Below, piece by piece: positions 42,839 to 44,565 of a DNA stretch of 44,565 nucleotides. Location: contig NZ_BPFD01000039.1 of the NCBI RefSeq assembly GCF_019655335.1, positions 1 to 44,565 on the forward strand, in the 5' to 3' direction. The notes beneath the pieces were generated by a model. That model ran no database searches. It saw nothing but the letters and a program-made list of their open reading frames with translations, and was not told the DNA's origin. How positions within the stretch are numbered: position 1 is the stretch's first letter; every line of letters begins with the position of its first letter. The DNA is from Shewanella hafniensis. Its GTDB lineage: Bacteria; Pseudomonadota; Gammaproteobacteria; Enterobacterales; Shewanellaceae. The position numbers and the translations under genes are program-made.

Positions 42839-43744
42839 ATGACGTCTGCCAGTGAATTGGTTTACATGAGTGCGAAGCAAGTGGCCGAGTATCTAGATCT
42901 GAACGAGAAAAAAGTCTACGCCATGGCCAATGATAGAATTCTCCCCGCTACTAAAATCACCGGTAAATGGCTATTCCCGAAAGTGCTAATCGACCGTTGG
43001 GTGATGGATTCGTGCCACAGCGGCATGCTCACCGACCGTTTATTGATCACCGGCAGTGACGATCCACTCTTATCTATGCTGGTGGCGCGCTTGATGGCAC
43101 AAGTCGGTAGTCGTGAGTTGATAAGCTACAGCGCGACAGGTTCGCGCTTAGGATTAGAGTTACTCGCTAAAGGTTATGCCGATGTGTGTACCTTGCACTG
43201 GGGCAGTATGGAGGATCGCAATATCCGCCATCCCGCCTTACTTAAAGGGTATAACAATCACCAACAATGGATCATGGTGCACGGTTACTCCCGCCAGCAA
43301 GGATTGATCATGCGTGCCGATATGCACCACAGATGCCAAGAGGAAGATAAAGTCGTGAACTTACCTTGGCGTTGGGTGAGTCGTCAGGGCGGCGCGGGTA
43401 GCCAGCAACATTTAGAACATTGGTTGTTAAAGCAAGGCGCTCGCTTAGATCAGCTTAATGTCGTGCTGACGGCCTATAGTGAACGCGAGCTGGCAGGTTA
43501 TATCGCCCGTGGTGATGCCGATATCGGGTTTGGTTGTCAATCGGTGGCATTGGAGAGTGGTTTGAGTTTCGTGCCACTGATTAAAGAGTCCTTCGATTTC
43601 GTTATGCCGCAAAGCATTTACTTCCGTCGTCAGCTTCAACAACTCTTTACTATGTTGGCGAGCGGCCACTCGAGGCAAATGGCGGCGCTACTGGGTGGCT
43701 ATGATCTTACCGACTGCGGACAATTACTTTGGAGTGCGAGCTAA
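42839..43744 (+). CDS. HTH plus periplasmic-binding-like domain regulator (301 aa)
   Basis: A soluble DNA-binding protein. Residues 8-55 form an excisionase/MerR-type winged helix (MSAKQVAEYLDLNEKKVYAMANDRILPATKITGKWLFPKVLIDRWV). The rest is a substrate-binding-like domain resembling the PBP_like fold of molybdate-sensing proteins: GSDDPLLSMLVARL, TGSRLGLELLAKGYADVCTLHWG and GDADIGFGCQSVALESGLSFVPL. AAGGAAACAAG precedes ATG 42839. Located behind fdhD with no terminator between, it could tune the locus to molybdate or another metal oxyanion. This is inference; no ligand-contacting residues were identified. Confidence 0.8.
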   Translation: MTSASELVYMSAKQVAEYLDLNEKKVYAMANDRILPATKITGKWLFPKVLIDRWVMDSCHSGMLTDRLLITGSDDPLLSMLVARLMAQVGSRELISYSATGSRLGLELLAKGYADVCTLHWGSMEDRNIRHPALLKGYNNHQQWIMVHGYSRQQGLIMRADMHHRCQEEDKVVNLPWRWVSRQGGAGSQQHLEHWLLKQGARLDQLNVVLTAYSERELAGYIARGDADIGFGCQSVALESGLSFVPLIKESFDFVMPQSIYFRRQLQQLFTMLASGHSRQMAALLGGYDLTDCGQLLWSAS

Positions 43745-44251
43745 TCCGCTCACTCGGAAATAGATGAAGGTGAATAGAGTCGAATGATCTCTGCACTACT
43801 TATTACTGCTACTACTATTATATGCTGATATCTAATGTAGCCAGTTGCTAACGAATAAGTATCAAGGAGACCCTCTTTCTATTGCTGAGTACATCGTTTC
43901 GACTTTCTATGGTGGGTTGATGGGAGGCAATTACTATATATAAGTAAAGTATCTTCATCGCCAAATACACTCAGAGTGTCATCTTCTTCTGTTGTTCCCC
44001 GTAATTCTCCCATTAACGACTCTATATAAAAGTGGAGGTGAGATATTCCAGTTCGAGCAGCCGTTATTCTCATTTAAATCTGATAGCATTCATGCTCATG
44101 ATCCCTTTGTCTTGATACTGTACGCTGGCAATCAATTGGGCCAAATTACAGATAAAGCGCTATTTTGTGGATAACTTTGGGGGTAAGTGGTGGGTATGGT
44201 GTGGCTAGATTAGATAATTAGAATTAACTGCAAATTTCCTTAAAATAGGGG
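43745..44251. other. 507-bp region before the rRNA promoter
   Basis: No gene or clear terminator is seen. Two short open frames on opposite strands (64 and 60 codons) have no ribosome sites or family signals. The last bases are AT-rich (GATTAGATAATTAGAATTAA) and could act as an UP element for P1. Confidence 0.5.
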
Positions 44252-44279
44252 TTGCGGACTTTCTTAATCTCCCTATAAT
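44252..44279 (+). promoter_or_regulatory. rRNA operon promoter P1
   Basis: TTGCGG (44252-44257) and a perfect TATAAT (44274-44279) are separated by 16 bases and followed by a GC-rich GCGCATCC discriminator, as in stringently controlled rRNA promoters. An AT-rich segment lies upstream. Confidence 0.85.
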
Positions 44280-44380
44280 GCGCATCCACTGACACGGCAG
44301 ACAGCGTTAAGTAGCCTGATGTGACAGTTCATCGATGAGTTTACTGATTGATGAGTGTTGAGAAAGTTTGCAAAAACTCC

Positions 44381-44408
44381 TTGACGCGAAACGGGAAATG
44401 CGTAGAAT
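44381..44408 (+). promoter_or_regulatory. rRNA operon promoter P2
   Basis: TTGACG (44381-44386) and TAGAAT (44403-44408) with 16-base spacing and a GC-rich discriminator. It is about 130 bp after P1, close to the usual tandem spacing. Confidence 0.8.
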
Positions 44409-44565
44409 ACGCAGCCCTAGCCAACTGGAAGCGTTCGGCGCTCAGTGTGGTACTCAAGTTCTCTTACGAATATTGAGTTGCTCTTTAACAAGATAAAACA
44501 AGAAATCTGTGTGGACACTCACAGGTGTTGAGTTAATCGAAATTACTTTACTTTCGAGTGAGTAA
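44409..44565 (+). other. rRNA operon leader, 16S gene beyond window
   Basis: The sequence after P2 contains boxA and the beginning of the pre-16S processing region (CTGTGTGGACACTCACAGG-like stem). The conserved start of mature 16S is not reached, so no rRNA gene is annotated here. Confidence 0.8.
44479..44491 (+). promoter_or_regulatory. rrn boxA antitermination site
   Basis: TGCTCTTTAACAA matches the rRNA boxA that binds NusB/NusE for antitermination. It confirms that the window ends in the leader of a ribosomal RNA operon. Confidence 0.9.

Noticed and set aside
43879..44174. Two short open frames on opposite strands before the rRNA promoter
   Set aside because: They lack ribosome sites, overlap each other and match no family known to me.
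44409..44565. 16S rRNA gene
   Set aside because: Only the leader with boxA is present; the conserved beginning of mature 16S is not within the window.

Overview
The window looks like a chromosomal segment of a Shewanella-type marine or sediment gammaproteobacterium. The main reasons are two tandem formate dehydrogenase operons with their maturation genes, the pairing of TonB receptors with Fur-box-like sites, and the gene style throughout. This assignment is inference from gene content and order as I know them; no database search was run. GC content is moderate, and one clearly AT-richer gene stands at 22236-23354.

Layout, left to right. 1-155: right end of an insertion sequence (ISAs1-like transposase C-terminus plus terminal repeat). 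326-1225: an Imm49-like putative immunity protein with no visible toxin beside it, followed by about 680 bp of non-coding sequence with repeat-like elements. 1909-9315: secreted peptide metabolism, with an M20 amidohydrolase, an active/inactive M16 protease pair with overlapping genes, a secreted S9 prolyl-oligopeptidase-type enzyme, and a small exported unknown protein. 9358-14666: trmL, a periplasmic solute-binding-like protein, an EamA transporter with a LysR regulator, a patatin-like lipase and a second LysR regulator. 14742-25055: a catecholate-type TonB receptor behind a Fur-like site, a helix-hairpin-helix protein, a HemN-like radical SAM enzyme, a BASS transporter, a lipoprotein of unknown function, a phytase-like esterase lipoprotein, an AT-rich exported beta-propeller-like protein and a chemoreceptor. 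25056-27779: a 666-bp regulatory region (CRP-like site, foldable element, strong Fur box) and a second TonB receptor.

27860-43744 is the formate dehydrogenase locus. Two tandem operons, each in the order small TAT protein - fdhA - fdhB - fdhC, lie on the minus strand. Upstream of them on the same strand are DUF3305, DUF3306, a 558-residue multi-cluster ferredoxin and a TorD-family chaperone. Divergently on the plus strand are fdhD and a regulator with a DNA-binding domain and a periplasmic-binding-like domain. Together these would build and export a periplasmic Mo/W formate dehydrogenase: FdhA is the catalytic subunit (Cys ligand, no selenocysteine), FdhB carries electrons through four Fe-S clusters, and FdhC is the membrane cytochrome b that passes them to quinone. 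FdhD inserts sulfur into the cofactor, and the TorD-like protein probably chaperones FdhA. The roles of DUF3305, DUF3306, the multi-cluster ferredoxin and the small TAT proteins are not established. They are the most promising under-described part of the window, together with the sharp palindrome in the divergent promoter region.

The window ends in the leader of a ribosomal RNA operon: tandem promoters P1 and P2 and a boxA antitermination site are visible, but the 16S gene itself lies beyond the end. No tRNA gene, CRISPR array or prophage was seen.
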